64,000 nt of DNA from Streptomyces sp. NBC_00286 (GTDB taxonomy: Bacteria > Actinomycetota > Actinomycetes > Streptomycetales > Streptomycetaceae), in the NCBI RefSeq assembly GCF_036173125.1, contig NZ_CP108054.1, positions 7,841,001 to 7,905,000 of the forward strand. Reading direction: 5' to 3'. Each line of letters begins with the position of its first letter. Positions within the stretch are counted from its first letter, which is position 1. The notes under the pieces are model-generated. The model had not been told where the DNA came from, did not search any database, and was given only the letters and a program-made list of their open reading frames with translations. Shown here piece by piece: positions 51,905-59,039 of this stretch. Made by a program: the position numbers and the translations under genes.

Positions 51905-53047
51905 ATGACAGTTCCCCCCACTTCCCATCGCCCCAAATCCCGCGTCACCCGGCGTGGTTTGATCGGCGCCGCAGGCGCGGTCGCGGCAGGTGCCGTGATC
52001 ACCCCGGCCGTGATGGCGACCACCAACTCGGAGTCCACCGACGCGGACGCCAAAGACGCCGACACCACAGCGGCCGAACCCGGTACGACACCGGAGAACT
52101 TCCCCAAGACCCGCACCAAGGCGGCCACCGGCGAAGCATCCGTCGAGGCCGCCTTTCCCATTGCCTACGTGGGCCTGACCTGGGCGGGCACGCGCAAAGC
52201 GACCGGCGGCGGCATCCGGCTGACCGACGCCGACGGCAGCCAGGGCGCCTGGAAGGACCTGAGCGCCAGCGGCTGTTCGGACAGCAACGGCGGTGTCCTG
52301 CTCGTCGCGGCGGGCCAGGCGTCCGCTTACGAGGTGAAGGCCCCGAACGGCGCCACCGAGCTGCGTTCCTGTGCCATCGACACCAAGCAGGGCCCGGCGC
52401 GCAAGGTGGCCGTCCCGTCCGACACGACCCGGGTGCGCGGCATCGCCTACCTGACGCGCGCGGCCTGGGGCGCGGACGAGTCGCTGCGCTTCAAACCGGA
52501 CGGTACGGAGAACTCGCCGACCGCGTTCTACCCCTTCCAGACCCTCACGGTCCACCACACCGCGTCCGTCAACGCCGACCCGGACCCGGCCGCCACGGTG
52601 CGTGCGATATACCAGCTCCACGCGGTCACCAACGACTGGGGCGACATCGGCTACCACTTCCTCATCGACGAGGCGGGCACCATCTACGAGGGCCGCTTCT
52701 CGGGCGACGACGGCATCCCCGCCCACGACGGCGACGGCAAGCTCGTCACCGCCTTCCACGCGGCCGGCTTCAACTCCGGCAACCTCGGCATCGCCCTCCT
52801 CGGCACCCTCACCACCCAGGGCCCGACCGAAGCCGCCCGCGAGGCACTCACCCGCCTGACCCGCGTCCTCGTCCGCCTCCACGGCGTCGACCCCAAGGCC
52901 CAGGTCACGTACACCAACCCGATCAACGGCACCACCAGGGACGTACCGGAAATCAGCGGTCACCGCGACTGGATGGAAACCGAGTGCCCCGGCCAGGTCA
53001 TGTACGACGAACTGGCCACCCTCCGCGACGCGGTAGCCGCCGGCTGA
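51905..53047 (+). CDS. Tat-exported N-acetylmuramoyl-L-alanine amidase (PGRP domain)
   Basis: 380 residues. Twin-arginine signal VTRRGLIGAAGAVAAGAVITPAV (18-40), so folded export. The catalytic PGRP/amidase_2 domain starts near 180: YLTRAAWGADESLRF, FQTLTVHHTASVN (zinc His), GDIGYHFLIDEAGTIYEGRF (Tyr/His), and HRDWMETECPG (zinc His/Cys). It cuts the amide between muramic acid and L-Ala of the wall. Residues 50-175 form a separate, possibly substrate-binding segment. A strong hairpin terminator follows. Confidence 0.92.
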   Translation: MTVPPTSHRPKSRVTRRGLIGAAGAVAAGAVITPAVMATTNSESTDADAKDADTTAAEPGTTPENFPKTRTKAATGEASVEAAFPIAYVGLTWAGTRKATGGGIRLTDADGSQGAWKDLSASGCSDSNGGVLLVAAGQASAYEVKAPNGATELRSCAIDTKQGPARKVAVPSDTTRVRGIAYLTRAAWGADESLRFKPDGTENSPTAFYPFQTLTVHHTASVNADPDPAATVRAIYQLHAVTNDWGDIGYHFLIDEAGTIYEGRFSGDDGIPAHDGDGKLVTAFHAAGFNSGNLGIALLGTLTTQGPTEAAREALTRLTRVLVRLHGVDPKAQVTYTNPINGTTRDVPEISGHRDWMETECPGQVMYDELATLRDAVAAG

Positions 53048-53123
53048 CCCCTTCGGGGACTCCGGGAACTCCGGGGTCTTCGGGGAACGGGGGACCCTGA
53101 AGCCCAGCCCACCAGCCAGACTC

Positions 53124-53156
53124 GGGGATGCCCGGCCACACGCGCCGGGCATCCCC
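53124..53156 (+). terminator. Terminator after PGRP amidase gene
   Basis: GGGGATGCCCGGC and GCCGGGCATCCCC form a perfect 13-bp stem around a 7-base loop, 77 bases after the stop codon. Confidence 0.8.
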
Positions 53157-53262
53157 TGCGGCTGAGTGAGGGACGGCTGTCACCCCGCGAGTGATGTCAG
53201 TCCCGAGGATTACGGTGGAGCCTCCACATCACGCGCATTGCGTACGGCGCTGAAGGGGCCCC

Positions 53263-54030
53263 ATGCATGAAGCAACCGACTCTGCTTTCCTCGACCCCAT
53301 CGCCGACCGCCTGGCCGCCCTCCCCACCGTCCAGGCGGTGGCCCTTGGCGGCTCTCGGGCCCAGGGCACTCACACCTCCGAGAGCGACTGGGACCTCGCC
53401 GTCTACTACCGCGGAGCCTTCGACCCCGAGGACCTACGCGCCCTCGGCTGGCCCGGCGAGGTCTTCGAAATCGGCGGCTGGGGCGGCGGAGTCTTCAACG
53501 GCGGGGCGTGGCTGACGATCGAGGGCCGACGTGTGGACGTGCACTATCGGGACCTCGACGTGGTGGAGCACGTGTGGGCGGAAGCGGAGGAGGGGCGCTT
53601 CCGGATCGAGCCCCTGATGTTCCACCTCGCGGGGATCCCGACGTACCTGCTAGTTGCCGAGCTGGCGATCAATCAGGTGCTACGGGGTGAACTGCGCCGC
53701 CCGTCCGCCTACCCGCAGGCTCTGCGCAAAACCGCCCCCGAGCGCTGGTACGGCATGGCCACCGCCACCCTCGCCTACGCCAAGGCCGGCCACGCCCCGA
53801 AGGGCGCCCTCACCCAGGTCGCGGGCGCGATCGCCGTCGCGGCGACGCAGACGGCGCATGCGGTGCTGGCGGCGCGGGGGGAGTGGGTGACCAACGAGAA
53901 GCGGTTGCTGGAGCGGGCGGGGTTGCGTGAAGTCGACGCACTGGTGGGGGACTTGACCCCGGAGCCGATGGCCCTCGTCCAGGCCGTCGCGGAGGCCGAG
54001 ACGCTCTTCAGCCGGGCGGTTTCTCAGTAG
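53263..54030 (+). CDS. Nucleotidyltransferase domain protein
   Basis: 255 residues. The Pol-beta-type nucleotidyltransferase signature GGSRAQGTHTSESDWDLAVYY (GS-x10-DWD) lies at about 29-49, with a further Asp in RRVDVHYRDLDVV. The C-terminal 100 residues are helical and resemble the substrate-binding part of antibiotic or small-molecule nucleotidyltransferases. Transfers a nucleotide to an unknown acceptor. ATG 53263 with a purine-rich upstream. It ends just before the hairpin that the insertion sequence split. Confidence 0.88.
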   Translation: MHEATDSAFLDPIADRLAALPTVQAVALGGSRAQGTHTSESDWDLAVYYRGAFDPEDLRALGWPGEVFEIGGWGGGVFNGGAWLTIEGRRVDVHYRDLDVVEHVWAEAEEGRFRIEPLMFHLAGIPTYLLVAELAINQVLRGELRRPSAYPQALRKTAPERWYGMATATLAYAKAGHAPKGALTQVAGAIAVAATQTAHAVLAARGEWVTNEKRLLERAGLREVDALVGDLTPEPMALVQAVAEAETLFSRAVSQ

Positions 54031-54054
54031 GATCACCGACCGCGTGAACGGCTA

Positions 54055-54064
54055 TGCCCCGCAC
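54055..54064. repeat. Left arm of the split hairpin at the IS target
   Basis: TGCCCCGCAC; its exact complement GTGCGGGGCA lies at 55887-55896 on the other side of the insertion. Without the IS the two arms would enclose the 13-base loop CGGAGTTGACCGA. Confidence 0.8.
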
Positions 54065-54077
54065 CGGAGTTGACCGA
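54065..54077 (+). repeat. Target-site duplication, left copy
   Basis: CGGAGTTGACCGA, repeated exactly at 55874-55886 outside the other IS end. Confidence 0.85.
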
Positions 54078-54108
54078 GGATGCTGTTGGCGAATTCGGGG
54101 CGTGCGTG

Positions 54109-54151
54109 ACGGCGGTCCCCAAGACCCGGTTGTGGTCTTGGGGACCGCCGT
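54109..54151. other. 18-bp stem hairpin at IS left end
   Basis: ACGGCGGTCCCCAAGACC / GGTCTTGGGGACCGCCGT with a 7-base loop, 22 bases before the transposase start. Likely insulates the transposase from read-through transcription or hides its ribosome site. Confidence 0.75.
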
Positions 54152-54172
54152 TGTCGTATGGGGAGGGTGTCG

Positions 54173-55861
54173 ATGTCGATGCAGCCGATGGAGCCGGGTG
54201 AGGTGCCGGCGGAGACGGCGCGGGTGGCGAAGGCGGCGTTCCCCAAGGGCAGTCTGGCGATCCGGCTGAGGGATGAGCTGGGCGCGCTATTCACCGACGA
54301 GCAGTTCGCCGGGCTGTTCCCATCCCGGGGCAGGCCCGCCTGGTCGCCGGGCCGGCTGGCGCTGGTGTCGGTGCTGCAGTTCGCCGAGAACCTGCCCGAC
54401 CGGCAGGCGGCGCAGGCCGTGCGGGCCCGGATCGACTGGAAGTACGCCCTGGGCCTGGACCTGACCGATCCGGGGTTCGACTACTCCGTCCTCAGCGAGT
54501 TCCGTGCCCGGCTGGTCGAGGCCGACGCCGGGCAGCAGGTCTTCGACCAGGTCCTGACGGCTGCTCGCGAGGCCGGGCTGGTGCGGGTGCGCGGGCGAGC
54601 GAGGACCGACTCCACTCACGTGCTGGCCGCGGTCCGGTCACTGAACCGGCTGGAGTGCGTCATCGAAACGCTGCGGGCAGCGCTCAACGCGCTCGCGGCC
54701 GTCGCCCCCGAGTGGCTGACCTCCCATGCGGAACCCGAATGGTTCGACCGGTATGCCGCCCGCCCGGACGATTACTGGCTGCCGGAGCACCGCCGCAAAC
54801 GGATCGAGCTGGCCGAGCAGACCGGCCGGGACGGGATGCGCCTGCTGGCCGACGTGTTCGCGCCCGGCACGCCCCTCTGGCTGCGCCAGGTACCGGCCGT
54901 GGAGATCCTGCGCCTCACCTGGGTGCAGCAGTACACGCTCGGCGCCGGGGGCGAGGTGGTGTGGCGGGACCCAAAAGACTGCCCGCCGGGCGCGAAGCGC
55001 CTGGTCAGCCCTCATGACACCGAGTCGCGGGCGAGCGCGAAACGGGACATCAACTGGGACGGTTTCAAGGTGCATCTGACCGAATCCTGCGACCCGGACG
55101 CCCCGCACCTGATCACCAACGTGCTGACCACCTGCTCCACCGTCCCCGACATCAAGGCGACCGACCCGGTCCACGAGGCGCTCGCGGCCCGCGGCCTGCT
55201 GCCGGACGAGCACGTAGTGGACATGGGGTATGTCGACGGTCCCCGCATCGTCACCGCCCACCAGGAGCACGGCGTCACCCTCATCGGTCCCATGGCCCGC
55301 AACACCACCCGCCAGGCCAAAGGAACCTATGCCCAGGACGCGTTCACCGTGGACTGGGAGAACAAGACGGTGACCTGCCCGAATGGTGCCACCGCCCGCA
55401 GCTGGCGTGACGCGCTCTCGCACCGCGGCACCCCGATCATCCGCATCACCTTCCGCAAGAGCGACTGTCGGCCCTGCCCGGTCCGCTCCGAGTGCATCAG
55501 CTCCGCCACCGCCGACCAGCGGCAGGTCACCGTGCGCCCGCGTCCCGCGCACGAAGCCATCCAGCAAGCCCGCGCCGCCCAGGACACCCCCGAATGGCGG
55601 GAACGCTACGCGACCCGCGCCGGCATCGAGGGCACGATCTCCCAGGCCGTCCACACCAACGGCCTACGACACAGCCGCTACCGCGGACTGCCCAAGACCC
55701 GGCTCCAGCACCACCTCACCGCGGCCGCGATCAACCTGACCCGCATCGACGCCTGGTACTCGGACAGACCTCGGGCCCGCACCCGCACCACACACCTGGA
55801 AGCACTCCGCCCTGCCGGCCAGAAGCCGGCAGGGCGGAGAAGGCTGCGTGCCCTCAATTGA
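54173..55861 (+). CDS. IS1182 family transposase
   Basis: 562 residues from ATG 54173 (GGGGAGGG just upstream; ATG 54158 is an alternative). The N-terminal DUF772-like domain (LFTDEQFAGLFPSRGRPAWSPGRLALVSVLQFAENLPDRQAAQAVRARIDWKYALGLDLTDPGFDYSVLSEFRARL) and the IS4-type DDE core are present: Asp in RARTDSTHVLAAV, Asp in VVDMGYVDGPRIV, Glu in RAGIEGTISQAV; Cys pairs in the insert (CRPCPVRSEC). Frame uninterrupted, so likely functional. Confidence 0.93.
   Translation: MSMQPMEPGEVPAETARVAKAAFPKGSLAIRLRDELGALFTDEQFAGLFPSRGRPAWSPGRLALVSVLQFAENLPDRQAAQAVRARIDWKYALGLDLTDPGFDYSVLSEFRARLVEADAGQQVFDQVLTAAREAGLVRVRGRARTDSTHVLAAVRSLNRLECVIETLRAALNALAAVAPEWLTSHAEPEWFDRYAARPDDYWLPEHRRKRIELAEQTGRDGMRLLADVFAPGTPLWLRQVPAVEILRLTWVQQYTLGAGGEVVWRDPKDCPPGAKRLVSPHDTESRASAKRDINWDGFKVHLTESCDPDAPHLITNVLTTCSTVPDIKATDPVHEALAARGLLPDEHVVDMGYVDGPRIVTAHQEHGVTLIGPMARNTTRQAKGTYAQDAFTVDWENKTVTCPNGATARSWRDALSHRGTPIIRITFRKSDCRPCPVRSECISSATADQRQVTVRPRPAHEAIQQARAAQDTPEWRERYATRAGIEGTISQAVHTNGLRHSRYRGLPKTRLQHHLTAAAINLTRIDAWYSDRPRARTRTTHLEALRPAGQKPAGRRRLRALN
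55805..55839. other. 15-bp stem hairpin at IS right end
   Basis: CTCCGCCCTGCCGGC / GCCGGCAGGGCGGAG around CAGAA, inside the last codons of the transposase. May end transcription of the IS. Confidence 0.7.
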
Positions 55862-55873
55862 CCAACAGCATCC

Positions 55874-55896
55874 CGGAGTTGACCGAGTGCGGGGCA
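55874..55896 (+). repeat. Right target duplication and right hairpin arm
   Basis: CGGAGTTGACCGA (55874-55886) then GTGCGGGGCA (55887-55896). See the left copies; they restore one hairpin when the IS is removed. Confidence 0.85.
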
Positions 55897-55911
55897 CAGT
55901 GTTGTGAACGG

Positions 55912-56100
55912 TCAGGCCTGGGCGGCGTACGAGACGAAGTCGGTCCACGCGGTGGGGGAGAGGGCGAGTTGCGGGCCCTGCTTGTCCTTGGAGTCGCGTA
56001 CGTGCACGGTGACAGGCTCAAGAGCGACCTCGACGCAACTGTCGCCCTGAGAGCCGCTGTAACTGCTCTTGAACCAGGCCAGTTCGGACGTGCTGCTCAT
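55912..56100 (-). CDS. DUF397 domain protein
   Basis: 62 residues. LAWFKSSYSGSQGDSCVEVALEPVTVHVRDSKDKQGPQLALSPTAWTDFVSYAA is the DUF397 signature. In streptomycetes it is encoded after an XRE/DUF5753 protein; the pair is described as a small-protein/regulator system (e.g. Scr-type, BldB-region). ATG 56100 overlaps the XRE stop (ATGA), so the two are coupled. Now separated from its convergent neighbour by the IS. Confidence 0.92.
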   Translation of the reverse strand: MSSTSELAWFKSSYSGSQGDSCVEVALEPVTVHVRDSKDKQGPQLALSPTAWTDFVSYAAQA

Positions 56101-57008
56101 TGCTCTCCTCGCATTCGCTCCAGCAGGCTCCTGGAGTCCTCAGGGATGAGAGCCTGCGAGCGCAGTTTTGCATACCGTTGCTGGAGTCGGCTGATCTCTT
56201 TCCGACTGGAGATGAGACGGCCATTTTCCTGGCCCTCGGAGTAGCCGAACCACTGGTTCTCCGGCGTCTCGAGCAGTTGCACCGGCCCGTCCAGTCCTGC
56301 ATGCATGGGCGCCCACAACGGCATGAGCTGCACCTCGACGTTCCAGTGCCGGTCGATCACGTTCAGCAGGTGATCCAGCTGCTCCCGCATGACCTCGACC
56401 CCGCCCGTGCCCCGCTTCAGCAGCGCCTCTTCGATGATGAAGCTGAACGCACACGGCGGCTTCCGTCGCGTAGACAGCAGTTCCTGCCGTGCGAGCCGCG
56501 CATCGATCCGCTCGGTCAGTTCGTCCTCGTCCGGCAGCGGCGGCACGCTCAACGACACGGCCCGCGCGTAGGCCTCGGTCTGCAACAAGCCGGGAACCAC
56601 GCGGCATTCGTACGTGTACAGGCTGATCGCCGTCGCCTCCAGCCGAGCCCACTGCCGGAACCACGCCGCCAACCCCGGCTGCCGTGCCAGATGCCGTACC
56701 GACATCCGTAGCGCCCCGGTGTTGCCCGTGGCCTCCTCCGAGCGTTCCACCAGCGTCGGGTCCGGCATCCGGCGGCCCAACTCCACCGACGCCACCGTGT
56801 GTTTGGAGAACCGGACCAGTTCGGCGAACTCCTGCCTGCTCAGCCCCGCATGTTCGCGCAGGGCCTGGAGGACTGCGCCGAACGTGCGCAGGCTGTCGGA
56901 GGATTCCGGCTCGCCGCGGAAGGTGGCCGGGACTGCGGCCGTCGCCTCCGTCGGCGTACCGTCCGCTTCCGCTCCGCCGACATCCGTACCGACCGTGTCA
57001 TCGGCCAC
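56097..57008 (-). CDS. XRE family regulator with DUF5753 domain
   Basis: 303 residues. HTH at about 50-80 (LREHAGLSRQEFAELVRFSKHTVASVELGRRMPDPTLVER), then a DUF5753 domain (LEATAISLYTYECRVVPGLLQTEAYARAVSLSVPPLPDEDELTERIDARLARQELL; PCAFSFIIEEALLKRG; QLMPLWAPMHAGLDGPVQLLETPENQWFGYSEGQENGRLIS). GTG 57008 has GGGAGG nine bases upstream; a longer start at 57047 is possible. Coupled to DUF397. Upstream lies one copy of the 103-bp element, where a HATPase gene is usually found in other genomes. Confidence 0.92.
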   Translation of the reverse strand: MADDTVGTDVGGAEADGTPTEATAAVPATFRGEPESSDSLRTFGAVLQALREHAGLSRQEFAELVRFSKHTVASVELGRRMPDPTLVERSEEATGNTGALRMSVRHLARQPGLAAWFRQWARLEATAISLYTYECRVVPGLLQTEAYARAVSLSVPPLPDEDELTERIDARLARQELLSTRRKPPCAFSFIIEEALLKRGTGGVEVMREQLDHLLNVIDRHWNVEVQLMPLWAPMHAGLDGPVQLLETPENQWFGYSEGQENGRLISSRKEISRLQQRYAKLRSQALIPEDSRSLLERMRGEQ

Positions 57009-57062
57009 CCTTGGCCACCTCCCGCGCACCTGCCCCGCCGCACACACTCAACCCGCCCATGA

Positions 57063-57165
57063 TTACGGGGCGTTATCATTACTGTCCAGCCCGTAACCGT
57101 GTACGCTCGCGCAGCGTACGCGGCTCAGACCTGGTGAAGTCCCCTCCGCGGCCGCGACATTGGGC
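57063..57165 (+). repeat. 103-bp element, copy A
   Basis: From TTACGGGGCGTTAT to CATTGGGC. Ungapped match to 61125-61227, 86 of 103 bases identical, exactly 4,062 bp away. The longest shared runs are CCGTGTACGCTCGCGCA and CCTGGTGAAGT. Contains a GTACGCT-CGCGC-AGCGTAC hairpin. Here it points into the 3' end of the Clp-N gene, i.e. at no gene start. Confidence 0.85.
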
Positions 57166-57167
57166 TC

Positions 57168-58199
57168 TCAGTTGCCAGAAGTGCTGGTCAGCGCGTCGAT
57201 CAGCTGGCGGGCGCGGGTCTCCTCGCTCAGGAGGGCCTCGACCAGGGGGCCGGTGCCCGGATCGGCCGTACTCGTCAGGTTCAGGCCCGCGGCCTCGTCG
57301 ACGTACTGCTCGACGGGCCGGGCGTCGGCTGTCAGGTGAATGCGATCACCGGCGGTCAGCGCACGGTGAACCGAGGCGTAGTCGATGCCCAGGCGGGCCA
57401 GTCGCTCGCCGCCCTCGTACTGGGTTTCCTGGTCGGGGGCGCTCCCCGCCGACAGATGCGGGTACCGGAGCGCGACCTCGTGGGTGGCCAGGATCGCGAG
57501 CAGTACATGCTCGGTGCCCACCACGCGATGGCCGAGACGACGTGCCTGCTCGTACGTCTCCTGCCTGACCCAACCGGCAGGCAGCGAGGCCCAGTTGACC
57601 CCACTGAGTCTGACCAGCCACCGCATCCAGAGGGAGGGCATCCGGCGATAGTGGCTACGGCCGAGGAGAACGTCGCGGGTGGGGTGCAGCAGAGGGTTGA
57701 GGTCATCCTCCTGACTCCCTGAGCCACCGTCGAGGCGGGTGCGTACGGCGTGCGGTGAGATGCCGCAGGCGCCCAGCAGCTCCACGGCGCGGTTGTCCTC
57801 CTCCAGCAGTCCCCTCAGCAGGTACTCGGCGCCGAACTTCTTCGCGTCTTCCCGCTGCGCGTGCTCCATTGCGGCGGTCAGCGCTCTGGCCGCGGCGCCC
57901 GTGAAGTGGGTGCGCCGATCACCGTCCTCCCCGAGGATGTCCTGCGAGGCGACGCTTCCCTCCGCGTCGTCGTCGGCGCTCCACGCGCCCTCCTTGTGCA
58001 TCCGGTTCCGCAACACCGTCAGCAGGGCGGTCTTGGTCGCCCCTTCATCCGCGAGTGCTTCGCGCGCCGGGCCCTTGGCCGTGGTGATGCCGGCCAGTAG
58101 ATGCTCGGTGCCGATGGCTCCCTCGGCGTCACCCTTCGCACCCCGGGCGGCCCCCAGGATTCCCACGACGTTCCAGTCGGGCGTCTTGGTCGCTTCCAT
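57168..58199 (-). CDS. Clp N-terminal domain protein without ATPase
   Basis: 343 residues. Clp repeat (Clp_N) units: DAEGAIGTEHLLAGITTAKGPAREALADEGATKTALLTVLRN, FGAEYLLRGLLEEDNRAVELLGACGISPHAVRTRL, and a third (VVGTEHVLLAILATHEVALRYPHL). No AAA+ module, so it is not an unfoldase itself; it may bind substrates or ClpC. ATG 58199 has GAGGAAGG upstream, which decides the start. Same strand as the two-component genes upstream of it; 144 bases separate it from the response regulator stop. Confidence 0.85.
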   Translation of the reverse strand: MEATKTPDWNVVGILGAARGAKGDAEGAIGTEHLLAGITTAKGPAREALADEGATKTALLTVLRNRMHKEGAWSADDDAEGSVASQDILGEDGDRRTHFTGAAARALTAAMEHAQREDAKKFGAEYLLRGLLEEDNRAVELLGACGISPHAVRTRLDGGSGSQEDDLNPLLHPTRDVLLGRSHYRRMPSLWMRWLVRLSGVNWASLPAGWVRQETYEQARRLGHRVVGTEHVLLAILATHEVALRYPHLSAGSAPDQETQYEGGERLARLGIDYASVHRALTAGDRIHLTADARPVEQYVDEAAGLNLTSTADPGTGPLVEALLSEETRARQLIDALTSTSGN

Positions 58200-58343
58200 A
58201 CGGCCTTCCTCTTCCTGCTGGTCCTGGGGTTCAGCCTCCCTGACCAGGGCGGTAGACCGCGTCGCTCCGGAGGGCGATCTGCTCCTGCACCCTGGGGTAT
58301 ACCTGGAGCGTCGCCGGGTCACCGGATGCCTGGAACGGGACCT

Positions 58344-59033
58344 TCAGGAGATCGGCGGTCGCGGCCGTACCAGGCCGGTGTCGTACGCGAAGATCGTCGC
58401 CTGCACCCGGTCCCGTAGATCCAGCTTGCTCAGGAGAGCGTTGACATGGGTCTTCACGGTGCCCGTGGCAACGCCCAGGCGAGCGGCGATCTCGGCGTTG
58501 GCGAGGCCGGTCGCGATCAGGGAGAGGACCTCGCGTTCCCGGGGGGTGAGGGCGTCGAGGGCCGCGGGGGCGGACGGTGGGGCGGGGGCGGTGGCTGTGA
58601 ACGTGTGGATGAGACGGCGGGTGATCGCGGGGGCCAGCATGGCCTCGCCGGCGACCACCACCCTGAGCGCCGTGAGGAGTTCGGCCGGCTGGGCGTCCTT
58701 GAGGAGGAAGCCGGAGGCGCCTGCGCGCAGGGCCTCGTAGACGTACGAGTCGAGGTCGAACGTGGTCAGGACGAGCACCCGGGGTACGTGGCCCGACGTC
58801 GGGCCGGTCAGGAGGCTCGTCGCCGTCAGGCCGTCCATGCCGGGCATGCGGATGTCCATCAGGACCACGTCCGGGGTCAGTCGGCCGGCCAGGGTGACCG
58901 CTTCGGCGCCGTCACCCGCCTCGCCGACCACCACGAAGTCCGGCTCCGCGTCGACGATGGCCGCGAATCCCGCGCGGACCACGGCCTGGTCGTCGACGAC
59001 CAGGACCCGGGCCGGGGTGGAGGGCGAGGTCAT
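58344..59033 (-). CDS. NarL/LuxR-type response regulator
   Basis: 229 residues. Receiver: VLVVDDQAVVRAGF acidic pair at 14-15, phosphoacceptor Asp in VVLMDIRMPGMDG (about 59), Lys in SGFLLKDAQ. LuxR-type HTH at the end (LDALTPREREVLSLIATGLANAEIAARLGVATGTVKTHVNALLSKLDLRDRVQATIFAYDTGLV). Pairs with the histidine kinase encoded six bases upstream. Target genes unknown; the divergent HATPase and convergent Clp-N genes are candidates. Confidence 0.93.
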   Translation of the reverse strand: MTSPSTPARVLVVDDQAVVRAGFAAIVDAEPDFVVVGEAGDGAEAVTLAGRLTPDVVLMDIRMPGMDGLTATSLLTGPTSGHVPRVLVLTTFDLDSYVYEALRAGASGFLLKDAQPAELLTALRVVVAGEAMLAPAITRRLIHTFTATAPAPPSAPAALDALTPREREVLSLIATGLANAEIAARLGVATGTVKTHVNALLSKLDLRDRVQATIFAYDTGLVRPRPPIS

Positions 59034-59039
59034 GGGGCG

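Larger units (their letters stand above)
54078..55873 (+). mobile_element. IS1182-like insertion sequence, complete (1,796 bp)
   Basis: Terminal inverted repeats: the left end GGATGCTGTTGGCGAATTCG matches the reverse complement of the right end (GGATGCTGTTGGTCAATTGA); 22 of the first 28 bases are identical. 13-bp direct repeats flank it. It carries one transposase gene. Two strong hairpins sit just inside: an 18-bp stem (54109-54151) before the transposase and a 15-bp stem (55805-55839) in its 3' end, as if to block outside transcription. It looks intact and possibly active. Confidence 0.9.

Noticed and set aside
57060..57170. The 103-bp element read as a small conserved peptide (GRYxYCPA...RVRSRxVR)
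   Set aside because: Copy B has no start codon in that frame and the differences are mostly non-synonymous, so conservation is at DNA/RNA level.
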